A DNA stretch of 64,000 bases from Nymphaea colorata (GCF_008831285.2 NC_045141.1:24227315-24291314); one strand, 5' to 3'; positions 25,301 through 37,258 are shown, counted from the first letter of the stretch. Program-made: numbers and translations. Notes: generated by a model not told the origin, from the sequence alone.

Positions 25301-28300
25301 ATGCTTCTTCATTTTGCATTATACAAGAGGCATTCTTTTCCACTCCTTTCTGCCTGTTTGTCTGTTTTAGGATGGGCATGTCTGTCAACAGTATGGTTGT
25401 TTTAAACAGGTCGCAAGAGGAAGAGTTGGTTTTGGCAGACATGCATGTTAAACCTGGACTACCTTGGGAATATTGTCCAAGAGAAGCATTGAGAAGAGTT
25501 TCAAATGTCCTAAAGAAGGAATTCAATTTGGTACGGTTTCTACTTTCTACAATCATGATGTGCATACTGTTTTTTTTTTTTGCTTCTATGAACATTCACC
25601 TTTTCTTTTTTGTTATTGTTTCAACTTTCTTCTTATTCAGGAAATGAATGCAGGTTTTGAGAATGAGTTCTTTATTTTAAGGAGTGAATGCAGGTAATGT
25701 TGGACTGACTTGTTCAATGATTCAAGTGGCATCTTGTTTCAAACGAGTAAACAGATTATCTTCCTGCTGACTCATTTATAGTTGGATTTTGAACTGCAAG
25801 GCGTGTTTTCTTCTGCTTACGTATAAATAACTGTGTAGACGAGTGTAACAATTTCATTTTAAATACTTTTTCTATCATATAGCCTCATTTCATGTACTTT
25901 GTAATATGATTATACACATTGATCTAGAAACTCTTTTTAGTTTGGACAGGCAAACCTGCGGTTTGTCAGAGCACTTCAAGTTCTTGCCAACAGAAACGAG
26001 CCCGTCCTTGCTTTCTTTAACTTGAAAGTCATAAGTCCAAACCCTTACTAGGTGAATAGAGTCAACTGCATGTATATATTATTAAGTCTGACCCCCCAGT
26101 TGGTGGATGGAGTTCTCGTTGGTTCTGTTGTTGTGTTATACTGCAAGTATAGGCAATTTCTCTCTTTCTCTCTAATTGTTTCAGTTGCGTACAGGAAACA
26201 TAGTTTTGAGTGTTTTTCATTTTTTTTGCATAATCCAAGTTGAGCCTTGCATACCTTAGATGTATTGGTTTTCCAATATAGAAGGTGTACTTCACAAGCC
26301 GTCATGTTAAGGTTTTCTTGGAGCAAATAAAATAGCTGCTTATAGAAGCTGTTTAGAAATGCACAAGCACCAAACAGCTCTATCAGAAAAAGAAAAAGAC
26401 ATAAATTTCCATGAATTCTCGTCTGGTTTTTAACTCATCTTTGCCAACTCTTTTCTTCATTTTGTGCTCATATTACATGCAGGGATGGACAACGGGAATG
26501 GTTACCATTTGATTCAACTCCATATTGCTCCACTGCAGCATTTGATGCTGCATATCCAATTCTAAAGGAAGTGAATAATGCTCTCAGTGCCATGGGAATT
26601 TCAGTGGAGCAGGTATATTACTTTTGCCATGTGAAGCTAATCATTTATCCTCATCACATGGTATAAGTGCAGAGTTTTTAGTTTTTTCTGCATGCTATTC
26701 TTTTATCTATTGTATACAGGAATAACCTGACATGGTAGGTGATTCCATGGTTGCTTGCTTAGGCCTATTTTCAGTTTTCGTGTGTGCCAGCAGCCTTCCT
26801 GTACTTGATATATTTGACATGAATATCCTTTAGCAGTTATAATTTGTTCCCATCCTTGTGCAAATCTATCAGTGGATCAATTTGCCTGATCCCAGCTTGC
26901 TAATAAGATAAAAAGGGGATCTTCCTTGGTTCTGAAGTACCCTCAAATTTGCAGATACATGCAGAAGCAGGGAACGGACAGTTCGAGATATCCTTGGGGC
27001 ATACACACTGTGGTCGTGCTGCCGATAATTTGATTTTGACTCGTGAAACTATAAGATCGGTTGTCCGCAAGCATGGATTTCTAGCGACGTTCCTACCAAA
27101 GTAAGTTGTTGGACTACATATAACATATTCATGGTGCATATGTTAAATTTAAGGGCATTTGAAATGTTATTTTATTTCTTTAGTCATTTTGATGTGTTTG
27201 TCTGTCTTACAGTATTGTGGTTAGGAAGATGCCTACTACTGAATTTGGTTTCATAGTCTTGCATTAGCTACAAAAATGGCTAGTGAAACTTCTCCATGTA
27301 TGAGCAATGTAGAACTTGAGTTTGAAATATAGATTATTTAATATTTATGGATATCAAATGCTGATATCTTGTTCTGAAATACGGTATCATATATTCTATC
27401 TCATTCAAAGCTAGAACATGTAATAGATCTTCTTAATCAAGCAATCACCACAAATTCCTATTTACTCTCTTGAACAAAGTTATCTTTATATGGGACATCT
27501 AATACCTTTTGTGGATAATTTTGTCATTGCTATGGAAAACATTGGGAAATCTTGGTTACCTGTTTTCTCCGTCAAAATGATTTTGACACATTCATTTTGA
27601 AGAGCATCACTTGGTTGCACGTAGTATTCAAATCCATTATAACGTCAGTCATGATTTTGGCTGCGATTCAAGTGGCTATAAGTTGTTTCCATGGGCAAAA
27701 ATGCTGTGCTAAACTAGAAATAACTCTTCTTTTAGAATTTGCAGGGGACCTCTCTGCTCTGCAATTTTCAAGCTTCAGTCATTATATCAAGATGCACTGC
27801 TTAAGGTTTTCCAGATACCAATTTCACATGAGATAGTTCAAATGCAAATTGCATGTATGCATTCATAACCAAATGCTAGTGAAACATTTGAAAATATATC
27901 ACAGTTATGTGTTTCAACTGCCAGAAAACGTATTAATTACCATCAGTTGCTTTCCTTTTCTATGATGTGTTTGATATTGATTTGTCTTTCTTTTGTTCTT
28001 CTTAGTGCCTTTCCTTGTCATGTAAATGCCTGTTGATATGTGCATATTCATGCATTGAAAGCTTATAAAACGAAACAAAGTTATAGAAATTTATGCATGT
28101 CACAGTGCATACCAAAAATTTTAGCTTAGAGCCTATTTGAAAAGTTCTAACACACACCGGTTCATGTTTCTTACTTGCATCCAGGTACTTCCTTAATGAT
28201 ATTGGTTCTGGGTCACATGTACATCTTAGTTTACAGCAGAATGAAGAGAATGTTTTTATGGCTCCAAATGGCACAACAACTAAATATGGAATGACCCAAA

Positions 28301-31300
28301 TTGGTGAGAATTTCATGGCTGGTATTTTTGTTCATCTCCCTTCAATAATGGCATTCACAGCTCCTCTTCCAAACAGGTATGAGCCACATTTTGAAATTGC
28401 ACTGTTTCTGCCCATGTCAATGTCAGTCTGCTTGTTTACAATGCTAGGATGGCACAATTTTAATGCTGATGAAATGGTACAGAAGCTTCTCCAAAGAAAC
28501 TAACTCTTTTGCATATGGAGAATGGGGCTATCCAACAAGGGTTTGAACAAGCTTGTTTGATAAAATTTAATATTTTTCTTTATTATTTATTTACTTATTC
28601 TTACAATTTTTAGTCTCATGAATTACCTATTCCCCTCAACGCCACAAGCACTATCAGTCTATCACATTTTATAGTTGACTTTCTTATACTTTTGACCCCT
28701 AACCACCTATGTCAGATAGGCATGGGTACATGTGCTGGTACGGGTATGGGAAAGCGGGTATAGGTACCGCGTTTTCGCGAATCTTGGTACGGTGGTATGG
28801 TGTTAATTATATATTTTTAATTCCAAAAAATAAAATTAAAAAATTAATTGATATCATCACATTATTAAGACAATGTTCCTTTCATAGTTCCTACATATAA
28901 TCTCATAAAAAAACATAAATTGACTGAGATCATTCTTTCGGTTCTTCTTCCTCTTCCATGTCCCCTCCTCCTCATCCTCCTCTACCTCTTGTAGTGTTGT
29001 AGGTTGGAAGAAACGTTGGGCTTTGCGGGTAAGGTTTTTTTTTTGTGGTTTGGATCGGTTTCAACCCGGAACCGATCTAAACGCAACTAGTCGTACCCCT
29101 ATACCAGTTTTTCCGTATTGGTACAGGTACGTGGGCCTCCCCCATGTATCACTGTCACTTAGCTAATCACTATTCAATCTCTTTAAAATGAAAATGGTGC
29201 TTTCACATCCATGGCTCTTCTTATTTTTGAAGGAGGTCAGAGAATTTCACCCGGTTAATTTCTTCCTCTTCCATTATCGGAAGAAGAGCAAGGTGTTGGA
29301 GTTTTTAGAGTATTTGTTAACTCGATTGTTGCAAGTGCTTGCAAGTGAAAACAAGTGCATTGACCTCCTACTAGGAAGTGAATGTCGTGCTCCAGCCTAA
29401 ATATGGTTAGTCAACATGCTTTTCAGGAGCATGGATGGGTTCTAGGTAATGCGCACACAACACATAAAAATATTTGTGCTGGTTACCCAACATGCAGCGT
29501 TCCAATGCAGTGGGCACCTGGGAGTTTGCACCGTTGGCCCCTAACTTTGATATGGTGCCTAAAGGACTAAGAAGCAGCCTCTTAAAAGTATAAATTGTAA
29601 ATGAAGATGATAAACAGAATATTGGCCCTTTTTGGTATTCAATGCATCATAATGTGCAAAGGTGCCACTGCGTTTCCTTTCATAGGCTTGATTCTCTTGC
29701 ATAAAATGTGTCCATCGGATGTAGCTAGCAAACTCATGCCAGTGTCTCCTCCGACGTCCCATGTTGTTTTATTACTATACTATATTGGCTAATGTTCCAC
29801 ATATGAAGAGTTTTGTTACTTTAACCTCTCTGACTCTCTCAACCATTGCTTCTTCAACAAAATAAGTTGTAAAACTGCGATCTTGTTTTCTTCAAATTTG
29901 CAAATTCTCTTAAGGTACATCCTCATGTACTTTCAAATGCTTGCAGTTACGACCGCATAAAACCAAATACCTGGAGTGGGGCATTTCATTGTTGGGGAAA
30001 GGAGAACAGGGAAGCACCACTCAGGACGGCAAGCCCTCCAGGAGTACATAGTGGACTTGTTAGCAATTTTGAGGTTAAAACTTTTGATGGATGTGCAAAT
30101 CCATATTTAGGTTTGGCTGCAATTATGGCTGCTGGCATTGATGGCCTCAGAAGAAAGCTTGTTTTGCCAGACCCTGTTGGTGCGTCTTCAAAATATTGGA
30201 CATCAAGTTATATTTGTTTTCCATGGCTAAACTGCTGGCCTTTTTATATTTCATGAATCCTGTCGTTTCTTAGTTCCTATCTTCATCCACTTCTGTTGAT
30301 AATGAATCTGCTAATTTCTAATAAATTGATCATTACTTATTCAGATGAGTGCAATCATCAACCAGTATAGGAGCATATCTGCATGGCAGTTTTCTGTTTC
30401 AGTTAGGTGCATGAACGGATTTTCTCCCTCCACGGGAAGATAATAGCATGAAATATATATTATTTGATGTCAACTGAAAAACAGACAATTTGATATGTTA
30501 TCTCCCCAGCATTTCTCTCATTGTTACACACATAAGCATGCACAAATCTGCGCGTATATTAATGCCATCCTCAACTTTTTGGAATTGTCAAAATGAGAAT
30601 CTTTTTTGCTTGTTTTTAGCTAGGGTGGACGACCTTTGTTCTTTTGTATGTGTGAATTAGATAAAGTTGCCTCCCTGGAATCTAGTCTTTTTGAGTTACA
30701 TGTGATATTTCGATTTATTTCTATGTTCTGATAAAATTTCTCTTCCATTGACATCTTTTATGCAAAGGATTATGGCTCTGTGGTGTTTCAAGTCCTGGGC
30801 ATGACCAATATTTGGCAATTGTACTACATTTTCTTCCCTTTCTTTTGACTGTTCATTTTCTTTTTTAAAATGCAATTTATACTTCTAAGAATGGTTTTAT
30901 TTGTCCAATCATACAAATCGTATGTTGGGATATCTTTTCTGGTTCTCATAAAAATTGTAGGCAAAATAGCTTCATGCAATGAAGATAGCCGGATGTTAGG
31001 AGATAGGATCCAAGATGAAATTGGCATGATGACAAAATTGATTAGATCAGAGTGTATGTTAAATGACATGTAACCTAATTTTTTTCGACAATCTGATTAA
31101 AATTTTACCCCATTATGGCTATTAGTTAGTACGTACGTTACATAGGTATTGTATGGGTGCTGGTACAGGTACGGGTATGGAGTATTTTCAAAAACTTGGG
31201 TACAGGGGTATCGCCGTACACACACACACACACCTACATATGTATAATGAACACTAAGGATTTAAACAAACAAAACAAGCTGTTTCTGTTTCAGATGTTC

Positions 31301-32401
31301 TAATGAAGAAAGGAGAATAATATAAAACTGGGTTGCGGAAATATAAATATTGCTGGTGAATATCTTGGATGTTGCTGTAGACCATTTGTTTTGATCATAA
31401 CTTGTCTTTGTGGTTCTGTATTAAGCTGCAATCCTTAGGATGAGTTTGTAACTTGGTATAAATTCTTTCATGAACAGAAACAAATCCTAGTGATCATGAC
31501 ATAAATCTTCCTAAATTGCCCACTTCACTCAACGAATCTATTGAAGCTCTTGCTAAGGATGAAACTTTGAAGAATTTAGTTGGTGAGAAGCTTGTCTCCA
31601 CAGTTGTTGGCGTAAAGAAGGTTAGTGCCCTTGGCGTACTTTTATACTGCACATTGTGATTCGACGCTGAACTGATTTCGTCAATACTTCTTATGTTCAA
31701 CTTGTGGGTTTTTTTTTTTTCGAAATCAACCTTTTACATTTCCTTTGTTATGCACATCTTCCCTGAAAAAAAGCACGGAAGATTCTTGTGGATTTCTTTC
31801 CTGGTGTAAGATAGCAAGGTCTGAAATTGTTCAACCCCTTTCCAGATGGCTAGAGAGGCCTGTCTCTGTTTCTGTTGAACCAGCCTCAAATGGCGAGAAA
31901 CTATTTACTGGCTTCTGCAGTTAGTATTTTTATCGTCTACCTATCAATATTTAGTGCAAGTTGACCTGCTTGTACACATATTTTCCACTCTTGTTCCTAA
32001 TCAGCTTGTTTTGGAAACATGTTTTTTGACTTTGAGAAACGAGGTAATTTGTTGGTCAGAAGGACAATCATACTCTGTGCATCTCTATCAAACAGTGACT
32101 GATATTGGGGGGTCAGGAGAAAGCATATGTTTTTCCCTTTTAAAATTGTATTTGTATTACTCCGTTATGATGTAAGAATCTGAAAACTAAAAATCCTACT
32201 AACGTCGCATGTACTAAAACTTGGCCACCTAGAGCTCAGATTTTTCACTGTGTTGGTTTTGTACTTTAGTTTGCGGGATTCTTTGGATTTTTTCTCTTTT
32301 AAACTGACTATAACTTGTCCAAACCGTATGAGTTTCAGGCTGAAGTCGAGTACTATGCGTCCCACCCTGATGCATATAAGCAACTCATACACCGATATTA
32401 A
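16787..32401 (+). CDS. NodGS: FluG/NodGS-like protein: amidohydrolase fused to type I glutamine synthetase
   Basis: Eighteen exons: 16787-17014, 19018-19269, 19941-20008, 20100-20215, 20325-20430, 21134-21290, 21380-21475, 22087-22135, 23330-23595, 24125-24297, 25410-25530, 25641-25693, 26483-26612, 26955-27100, 28185-28376, 29947-30179, 31478-31620, 32339-32401. Frame holds throughout, giving 863 aa, close to the usual plant FluG length. Residues about 30-400 form the amidohydrolase_2-like half: VDAHAHN (HxH at 41/43), VGRVLRIERLAEEILEE, SIAAYRSG, IVLLHASYPF and MFSTDGYAFPE. The glutamine synthetase half starts near 429 (VLVRVMWVDTSGQHRCR). It has GFENEF (about 549-554), HAEAGNGQFE (607-616), GSGSHVHLSL and ENREAPLR (about 737-744), which match glutamine synthetase metal, ammonia-site and NRxAxxR signatures. 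It ends AYKQLIHRY. A second in-frame ATG at 16847 is nearer the family start. All introns look GT-AG except intron 3 (AT-AC). Known plant members link to nodulin/FluG-type roles; catalytic activity is unproven here. Confidence 0.93.
17200..18385 (+). repeat. Three tandem repeat units in FluG intron 1
   Basis: Three diverged units start near 17228, 17641 and 17997 (GCAGTYGTGAGAGATKATCTTC). Each continues through TCAGCTGACCAGTTTGTTA, GGCGATTTTCTTGGTT, TTTATGATGGATCACTC, and ATGGCTGATTATTGACAA. Unit lengths are about 413, 356 and 385 bp; the second lacks part of the middle. Confidence 0.8.
18735..18900 (+). repeat. Short tandem duplication in FluG intron 1
   Basis: Two copies of GTTAAGTTGTGTTTWTT..TCAAGCxGTAxATTTCTC..AxxACTAGTTTAGG, about 80 bp apart. 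Confidence 0.6.
19273..19325 (+). repeat. (CT)n-(CA)n microsatellite just inside FluG intron 2
   Basis: The CT and CA runs begin within 4 bp of the exon 2 donor (GAGGAA/gtgtgg at 19269/19270). Confidence 0.9.
20009..20099 (+). other. U12-type (minor spliceosome) AT-AC intron, FluG intron 3
   Basis: No GT donor near the end of exon 3 and no AG acceptor gives a family-length protein. The boundary fits the minor class instead. The 5' end is ATATCCTC (U12 consensus ATATCCTT). The branch site is TTCCTTAAC (20081-20089), identical to the U12 consensus. The 3' terminus CATAC ends at 20099, about 11 nt after the branch adenosine. Splicing CA/G joins KLKQ to AASKVVALK, aligning without gaps to the Arabidopsis-type segment as I recall it. 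The intron is 91 bp. Confidence 0.88.
22622..22646 (+). repeat. (CA)n microsatellite in FluG intron 8
   Basis: ACACACAC run in the 1.2-kb intron 8 (22136-23329). The middle of this intron (about 22280-22850) reads unlike its flanks and may be an inserted element, though I could not define termini. Confidence 0.6.
28711..29152. mobile_element. Inserted non-autonomous element in FluG intron 15, tentative
   Basis: Both ends are rich in GGTAC motifs: GCATGGGTACATGTGCTGGT on the left, and TATTGGTACAGGTACGTGGG followed by CATGTATC on the right. A third GGTACGGGTATGG-containing stretch is at 31138-31215 in intron 16. No coding capacity. Termini are only roughly inverted (GATAGGCATGGG against GTGATACATGGG on the complement). 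Confidence 0.4.
31138..31215. mobile_element. Partial copy of the GGTACGGGTATGG element, FluG intron 16
   Basis: Shares GTATGGGTGCTGGTACAGGT and GGGTATGG with the element at 28711-29152. Confidence 0.35.
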
Positions 32402-33119
32402 GCGGCACAACAGTTTTGTAGGCGTTGGCCAGACAGTCTGAAGTTGGCATTCATTTGGCTTAAAGAAAGAACCAGTTGCAATAAGGAACCAGTCGAAAAC
32501 GTCCTGATTTGGCTATTGCTATGTACAACACATGCCTGAGTATCGGCAAACTTTTTCTGCATCTCAACGAGGGAATTTAACCAGGAAATTTGGCATCTTG
32601 CAAACGCAAAGAAGCAAGGTGGGTGTTCATTACTCGGATAAGAGAGTTTGATTCTTTTGCAGATTCTCGTTTCTAAGGTTCCTGTACCAAATTCTGTTAT
32701 TTTATTTCTCCGAGCCGGGAAACTTTCATATTCTTTCCTTGTTATACTAATTTGCTAGATCATCTTCGTTTCATTTACAAGCACTAGAATATAACTTTTC
32801 ATCTCCCTCGCTAAGAAAGCCACATGTTTGTACGTACTTCACCTGGGCAAGATTTGAGGAGGACTCTGAACAGTGAAAATTGAGCTTGGATGACATGGAC
32901 GAACTAAAACTGTAGCCTTTTTCCCGCCTAGCTACGTCCTTCTCTGGTCCTTTTGGATTGATAGTGGAGCATCAAGAACGGCAAAAGGAGAGTGAAGGTT
33001 GTGAGAAATGAAACGTGGATCGTGAGATCTTTCTAATAGAAATACGAGGCAGACTTTGTATCTATTAATCATTGAAAAAAAAAATATGAAACTAAGAGCT
33101 CAGGTAGTCCGAATAACAC

Positions 33120-33670
33120 CATAAGGAAGTACAGTGGTAAAATTTCAAATTTCAATGGCATCTCACCCCGATCGATAACTAACTAGGGCTTTGTCTAATT
33201 GCAGCCCGATAGGGTCAATATTTTTCAATTCTGCTATCAAGATGTGCACCATTCTGTCAATTACTTTTTTTTTTTTGTCTGTTTGAGACTTCTCAGTATG
33301 AACTGTACATGTTAAAAATGTTGTGTGGTAATTGATTTTACGTATGCATATCCCAAAAACGATTTTTGCGTTTGCGACCAGAGCAGCATGTTTCGGCGCC
33401 TAGTTTACGTACTAGTAACCCAAGAGTTCGATTGGTGGCTGCGTCTCTCTTGGCTTAACCGCCGAGTCTGCCTTAACTTCAGCTTGCTGGAGGTCTCCTA
33501 CTAGACCTCTGCATTGATCCCCAAGGTAGAGCTTCTGATTTCTTAGAACAATATAATATCATGTATGGATCGAACTAGGTTTGAGATTCGGAAAAACAAA
33601 CAAAGTGGGCTGACATATCTTAAGTTGATCGCAAGTGACCGTGTTATCCTTGCTTTACGAACACACAAGG
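33120..33670. repeat. Left copy of a duplicated intergenic segment
   Basis: Matches 37880-38430 in order: AATGGCATYTCACC, AGGGCTTxGTCTAATxGC, then CAAGTGAxCGTGTTATC.TxCTTTAxGAAC. The right copy precedes the second fucosyltransferase gene, so the duplication extended well upstream of the coding region. Confidence 0.6.
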
Positions 33671-34161
33671 CAGGAAAAAAGGCATCATGAACAGTTAGCT
33701 GGTGGTGTGGAGGCTGGCAACCCGAAGAATCGTTAAAGTTGATGTAGAATCCTCCTCCAAAATCTTGCTCCTTTTGACGTAAATGGGAACCAATTCGGTG
33801 GTTTCCGCTCTAAGGGCTAAAAGTTGTGTAAGATTTAAGAGTTGGACCTTCAGATTTAGACATCACCGAAGCAAAGAATAGTATGAAATTCCAGTCGGAA
33901 TGCCTACCCAGCTATCCGTGTGTTCTTTTGCCCATATGAACTTTAAATGTGGTCCTTGTGTGCGTGTTGGTAGGTGTATTTTTCTGTATATCTACATGTT
34001 TTGCATGAGCGTGGACTGGAGTTGTCCAATTATGATATTTGCAAGTTTAAAGATGCACTGGTCAGTTGAACCCTCAATTTTCATCAATTTCAGAAAGATT
34101 TTCTATTTTCTGGAGAAAAAATAATTCAATTGCAATATTAGTAATTGGCACTATGAAAACA

Positions 34162-34164
<3 letters not shown>

Positions 34165-34223
<59 letters not shown>
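34165..34223. repeat. (GA)n microsatellite
   Basis: About 58 bp of uninterrupted GA. Confidence 0.95.
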
Positions 34224-34227
<4 letters not shown>

Positions 34228-34675
34228 CAGAAAGAGATTTCATATGTAAACTTGTGTGATGACTGAGAGGAAAGATGAGGGAGATCGAGCATCATTTATA
34301 GATTAATTAAAACGTTTGCTGGTAATAGCTCTTAAAAGGAAGCGCATAAAGAATGTGCTTCATACGCCAATGAGGGTTTTAGTCTTATAATCAATTTTTA
34401 CCTTCTCTTTCAAGCAAAAAACTGCCACTTTTGCTCTTGAAAGTCGCAGCTAAGACACCACTCGCCATTCTTTTCACAAAACCGCTTGCATCCTTTGTAA
34501 CTTAACACAGCGTCAAAGTTTCAGGAAACCCAAGTAAGATCTCCCCACAGCCACCTCAAATTTATCAAAATTGGAAACCTGATCACTGAATGAAGTCGAA
34601 CGGAACAATTTTTTTATTACTTTGGCTGGCTACTAAGAAGTTTGCTTCAAATTTTTTCAAGTTTTCTTTTGTACA

Positions 34676-35035
34676 TTAACCCTTTTCTCTTTTTTCTTTT
34701 AGGGTACTCGATACGTCCGAAGAAAAAGAAAACGCCGAAATCTTCCTTGCACATTGAGCTCCATAAAACTCAGCAAATTGGTTCCTACATATTATTGTAG
34801 TTTTTCTCTTATTTCTGTTCCGTATTTCCATTAAAGGATACTTTCGATGTAGAAACTCCTCGAATGGAATTTGAAATTTTAAATAGATCGACTCGGATGG
34901 GATCTGTTTGGTTATGGAAGAGGTGGTACGTCTCTGGGCAATTAGAAATGAGACAATATTTTGATATTCCTTAGAAATCTCAATCTTTGGCGAATTTTCA
35001 ATTCTCGAAGTTGTGATCCTACTCCATACTGGCAA
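34676..35035 (-). other. Unidentified minus-strand open frame (up to 119 codons)
   Basis: An uninterrupted frame ending in SSDVSSTLKEKREKG, rich in Ile, Ser, Lys and Arg, with motifs such as SITKQIPSESIYLKF and EIRNRNKRKTTIIC. Its texture is unlike neighbouring non-coding DNA and suggests organelle-type sequence, but I cannot identify a gene. The frame may lack a true ATG at its start. Confidence 0.2.
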
Positions 35036-35176
35036 TGCTATTCTACAATGACTTGAAGACCACGATCACTTTCAGTGGATTCCACACACAGATGAGATTC
35101 CCCGACGACATGAAATAACAATAACAGGGTCAATGTCTTCCAATCTTCGGCAACGTATTTCCTGCTCTCAGAATCG

Positions 35177-35257
35177 TATATAGACTTTTACATTTCTCCC
35201 CCCTTCTCTCTCTCTCTCTCTCACTCTCTCTCTCTCTCTCTCTCTCTCGCTCTCTCT
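35177..35257 (+). promoter_or_regulatory. Candidate TATA box and CT-rich leader of the first fucosyltransferase gene
   Basis: GTATATAG at about 35176-35183, then a (CT)n tract at 35205-35257, 65-120 bp before the ATG at 35323. CT-rich leaders are common in plant transcripts. Confidence 0.4.
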
Positions 35258-35322
35258 AATAATAGTTACTAATCTCCATTTCCACCCCCATCCTCCCTAC
35301 TCAACATTTGATCTGTGAAAAG

Positions 35323-36909
35323 ATGTTTCACTTCATAATTTTGATGCTAATTGCGTGTTCTCTCAAACTGCCCATTGGCCGTGGCGGTGATAGCCCCTAC
35401 CCAACAGAGTTCAGGCACACCCTCTCCAACCTCTCTCAGGAGAATATCCGTCACTGCACATCGCTGCCTCCAACTGAACGCCTTGTATGTGAGCTAGAAG
35501 GTGCCATTGATGCCCAAGGCCACCCGACCACCAATGCCAAGAACACCAACCCGCCTGCTCAGCCGCCTCCTGCTAAAGAGTCATGTAAGTTCAGGGAAGA
35601 CAACATCTACACTCTTTATCCTCACTCCATGCCTCAATCCCCTGTACTGAACAGAGTGTTGGAGAAGTATGTAGCCATGCACAGGCGCTGCAGGGACATA
35701 GATTTTGCAAGCCTCGATGATGTCTATACTTCTTCTAGGAGACCCATCTGCCGATACCTGATCTGGAGACCCAGCGGCTATGGATTCGGCAACCGGCTCT
35801 TGGCCCTGATCTCCTCCTTCCTCTACGCAGTAATGTCTGCAAGGGTGCTATTAATTGACTACCCAGAATGGGATCACCTCTTCTGCGAGCCCTTCTTGGG
35901 CTCTAGCATCCAACTGCCTGCTCGAACCAAGCTCAACCAAGTTCTGGGCGAGTGGTATATACAATTTCGCGATGCTCGTTGCGGATTGAATAGTTCTAAC
36001 AAAATCTGCAACACAACTGTGGTGAATCTGCGTCTGGATCATGTAACTGGCCTGCGTGAATACGAGTCAGTTGCTTGTCCAATGGGCTATTCAAGGGTCA
36101 GGAACATTGAATTTTTGACGATGAGGGAGTGCAACCAGTACCTGGTGCCTGGCTTCTACCTCAACCCTGTGCTTTCTCCTCTGCTCGAAGTCCTCTTCCC
36201 TCAAAGGAACGCATTCCATTTGCTGTCAAGGTTTCTCCTGGTACCAAGCGACGCCATGTGGGCTTCAATCAGACCCTCTTTGGATATTCAGGCCAGTAGG
36301 AGAGTCGGAGTTCAGATAAGGGAATTCGTTGGGAGGTATACAACTGCTTATGATGGAAACGTGATTGAGTGCATCAAGAAGAAGGGAGGGTTTCTACCAA
36401 AGAAGTTCCGGAAGCGGCGGGTTCACTCCGGCGAGTACTGCGGCGTCTACGTGGCCACATTGTTGAGGCGTCACTTGGAAGCGGTGAACTCTAGCTTGAA
36501 GGCGTTGGTAGTGGAGACAGGGAAGGAGTTCAGGTTCAACCATCAGAGGTTGGATGGGAGGGAGGTACATGACAGGAAGCACGAAGCAGAGGCATTGGTT
36601 GATATGTGGGTACTGAGCATGAGCAATGTCCTGGTGACCAGCCAGGACTCCAGCTTTGGTTACATTGCAACTGGGGTGGGTGGCGTTGTTCCAAATTTTC
36701 TTGATATGGAGGAAGGGAAAGGCTGTTTCATGGGGCTGGGTGTGGAGCCCTGTTTTCATGCCGCACCAAAGAATCTCCGATGTGCGCAAGACGAGGCTGT
36801 GGCATTCAGCCTGCAAGAAATAGTAGAGAAAAATACTTCAATAGTGAAGGTCTGCAACGACAGGCCACGGGGTTGGACGTTGCTGCCACCAACTGTTTCC
36901 AAAATCTAA
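35323..36909 (+). CDS. GT37 fucosyltransferase (xyloglucan fucosyltransferase family), copy 1
   Basis: Intronless, 528 aa. The first ATG is 35323; frame extension to 35308 would need a TTG. Residues 1-20 are a hydrophobic N-terminus (MFHFIILMLIACSLKLP), then a roughly 110-residue stem and the catalytic domain. GT37 signatures: GFGNRLLALISSFLYA (from about 154), RVLLIDYPEWDHLFCEPF (LFCEPF about 186), NQYLVPGFYLNPVLSP (about 271), RVGVQIREF (327, the nucleotide-sugar loop), VLVTSQDSSFGYIATG (about 436) and GVEPCFHAAP (EPCFH about 475). Family members transfer GDP-fucose to cell-wall xyloglucan or arabinogalactan in the Golgi. The acceptor cannot be read from sequence. N-x-S/T sites (NSSNK, CNTT, NSSL) fit a secretory protein. 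First of the same-strand array. Confidence 0.93.
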   Translation: MFHFIILMLIACSLKLPIGRGGDSPYPTEFRHTLSNLSQENIRHCTSLPPTERLVCELEGAIDAQGHPTTNAKNTNPPAQPPPAKESCKFREDNIYTLYPHSMPQSPVLNRVLEKYVAMHRRCRDIDFASLDDVYTSSRRPICRYLIWRPSGYGFGNRLLALISSFLYAVMSARVLLIDYPEWDHLFCEPFLGSSIQLPARTKLNQVLGEWYIQFRDARCGLNSSNKICNTTVVNLRLDHVTGLREYESVACPMGYSRVRNIEFLTMRECNQYLVPGFYLNPVLSPLLEVLFPQRNAFHLLSRFLLVPSDAMWASIRPSLDIQASRRVGVQIREFVGRYTTAYDGNVIECIKKKGGFLPKKFRKRRVHSGEYCGVYVATLLRRHLEAVNSSLKALVVETGKEFRFNHQRLDGREVHDRKHEAEALVDMWVLSMSNVLVTSQDSSFGYIATGVGGVVPNFLDMEEGKGCFMGLGVEPCFHAAPKNLRCAQDEAVAFSLQEIVEKNTSIVKVCNDRPRGWTLLPPTVSKI

Positions 36910-37204
36910 TCATCTAAAAGATTGAACCCAAGGATATGAAGCGGTTTCGATCTAAGATAGCTAAACACTTGGTGATTCAGTGGGAAACGGATCTGGTGCA
37001 GAAAAAAATTGGCAAAAGCTTCATGTCATGTTCAACCTGCTTTCATTTGCCATTGATAGGCTTGAATGTTGTTGTAAATGTATTCCGTATACGAGAATGT
37101 TATAATGAAAAAACGCATATAGCGGTTAAGTTATTAAATGTACGGAAACGTTGGTAACTGATTGGCACAATCAATTGATCAAATGGGTACTCAGTTTTTT
37201 TTGC

Positions 37205-37253
<49 letters not shown>
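37205..37253. repeat. (GA)n microsatellite
   Basis: About 48 bp of GA followed by a G run. Confidence 0.95.

Positions 37254-37258
<5 letters not shown>

Larger units (their letters stand above)
32402..35322. other. Intergenic region between FluG and the first fucosyltransferase gene
   Basis: Contains the presumed FluG 3'UTR (about 32402-32760), a segment (33120-33670) that recurs upstream of the second fucosyltransferase gene, a (GA)n array at 34165-34223, a minus-strand open frame at 34676-35035 and the CT-rich leader of the first fucosyltransferase gene. Confidence 0.55.
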
